From the NCBI GenBank assembly GCA_946535685.1, contig CAMNDR010000067.1:1-6032 (forward strand): a DNA stretch of 6,032 nucleotides, read 5' to 3'. The notes under the pieces were generated by a model that had not been told where the DNA came from, did not search any database, and saw only the letters and a list, made by a program, of their open reading frames with translations. Every line of letters starts with the position of its first letter. The stretch's first letter is position 1. The DNA comes from an uncultured Clostridia bacterium. GTDB taxonomy: Bacteria; Bacillota; Clostridia; Oscillospirales; Ruminococcaceae. The translations under genes and the position numbers were made by a program. Below are positions 5,892 to 6,032 of the stretch, in pieces.

Positions 5892-6032
5892 TTAGAACAG
5901 ATCCTCAATTCCCATGCCGAAATCCTCGGCATCCTGCCAGTTGCTCAGATCCTCCGCAACGGCTTCCGCATAATGCTCCGTTACTTCGATCAAAGCGGTC
6001 ACATCTTCCGCCTCCAGATCTTCAATTCGTTC
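5892..6032 (-). CDS. C-terminal fragment of an unidentified acidic protein upstream of the Maff2 genes (possibly the VirD4-type coupling protein)
   Basis: An open frame enters from the window's right edge and ends in TAA, giving 46 residues of the C-terminus. The segment is strongly acidic and looks helical (it begins ERIEDLEAED and ends FGMGIEDLF), with no membrane segment and no motif I can assign. It is 35 nt upstream of the first Maff2 gene on the same strand, so it is very likely in the same operon. In Tn1549/CTn-type modules the gene before Maff2 is usually the VirD4/TraG coupling ATPase or a small conserved protein next to it. The position therefore suggests a VirD4 tail, but nothing in these 46 residues proves it. 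That this is the 3' end of a real gene is fairly safe; its identity is not. Confidence 0.6.
   Translation of the reverse strand, partial: ERIEDLEAEDVTALIEVTEHYAEAVAEDLSNWQDAEDFGMGIEDLF

Noticed and set aside
5711..5932. 73-codon minus-strand frame overlapping the upstream gene end and the Maff2 signal peptide region
   Set aside because: It is out of frame with both better-supported genes, has a Cys/Ser/Gly-rich composition, and has no matching ribosome site.

Overview
The window is a stretch of a conjugative transfer operon, with every supported gene on the minus strand. Reading in the direction of transcription (high to low coordinates), it holds: the 3' end of an unidentified acidic-tailed gene (5892-6032), a secreted Maff2-type small membrane protein (5377-5856), a second Maff2-type protein with two fused copies of the domain (4828-5319), a TrbL/VirB6-like multi-spanning channel protein (3694-4815), a PrgI-family two-helix membrane protein (3292-3684), a VirB4/TraE-type ATPase (768-3311), and the N-terminal 267 residues of a membrane-anchored CD1108-type protein (1-802) that runs off the window. 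The order Maff2 - VirB6 - PrgI - VirB4 - CD1108 is the usual core of the type IV secretion modules of Tn1549/CTn-like integrative conjugative elements in Firmicutes. The host is therefore probably an anaerobic gut Firmicute; the balanced base composition and preference for codons such as CTG, CGG and GAT would suit a Ruminococcus-like Oscillospiraceae member. That host assignment is inference.

The genes are packed as one transcription unit. Gaps are 35, 57, 12 and 9 nt, followed by overlaps of about 20 nt (PrgI/VirB4) and 35 nt (VirB4/CD1108-like). I see no convincing promoter or factor-independent terminator. The only notable non-coding structure is a perfect 7-bp GC-rich hairpin between the two Maff2 genes.

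Functionally, VirB4 would energise assembly and export, VirB6 and PrgI would form the inner-membrane channel with it, and the CD1108-like protein would be the cell-wall-facing component, usually carrying peptidoglycan-cleaving domains at its missing C-terminus. The Maff2 proteins are two-helix membrane proteins whose layout resembles VirB2/TrbC pilins; that role is inference.

The most unusual part is the Maff2 region. Three copies of a domain normally encoded once align without gaps. One copy sits behind a signal peptide and a Gly/Asn-rich linker, and the other two are fused in one polypeptide. I found no cargo genes, RNA genes, CRISPR array, insertion sequence or attachment site. No stretch over 300 bases lacks a gene.
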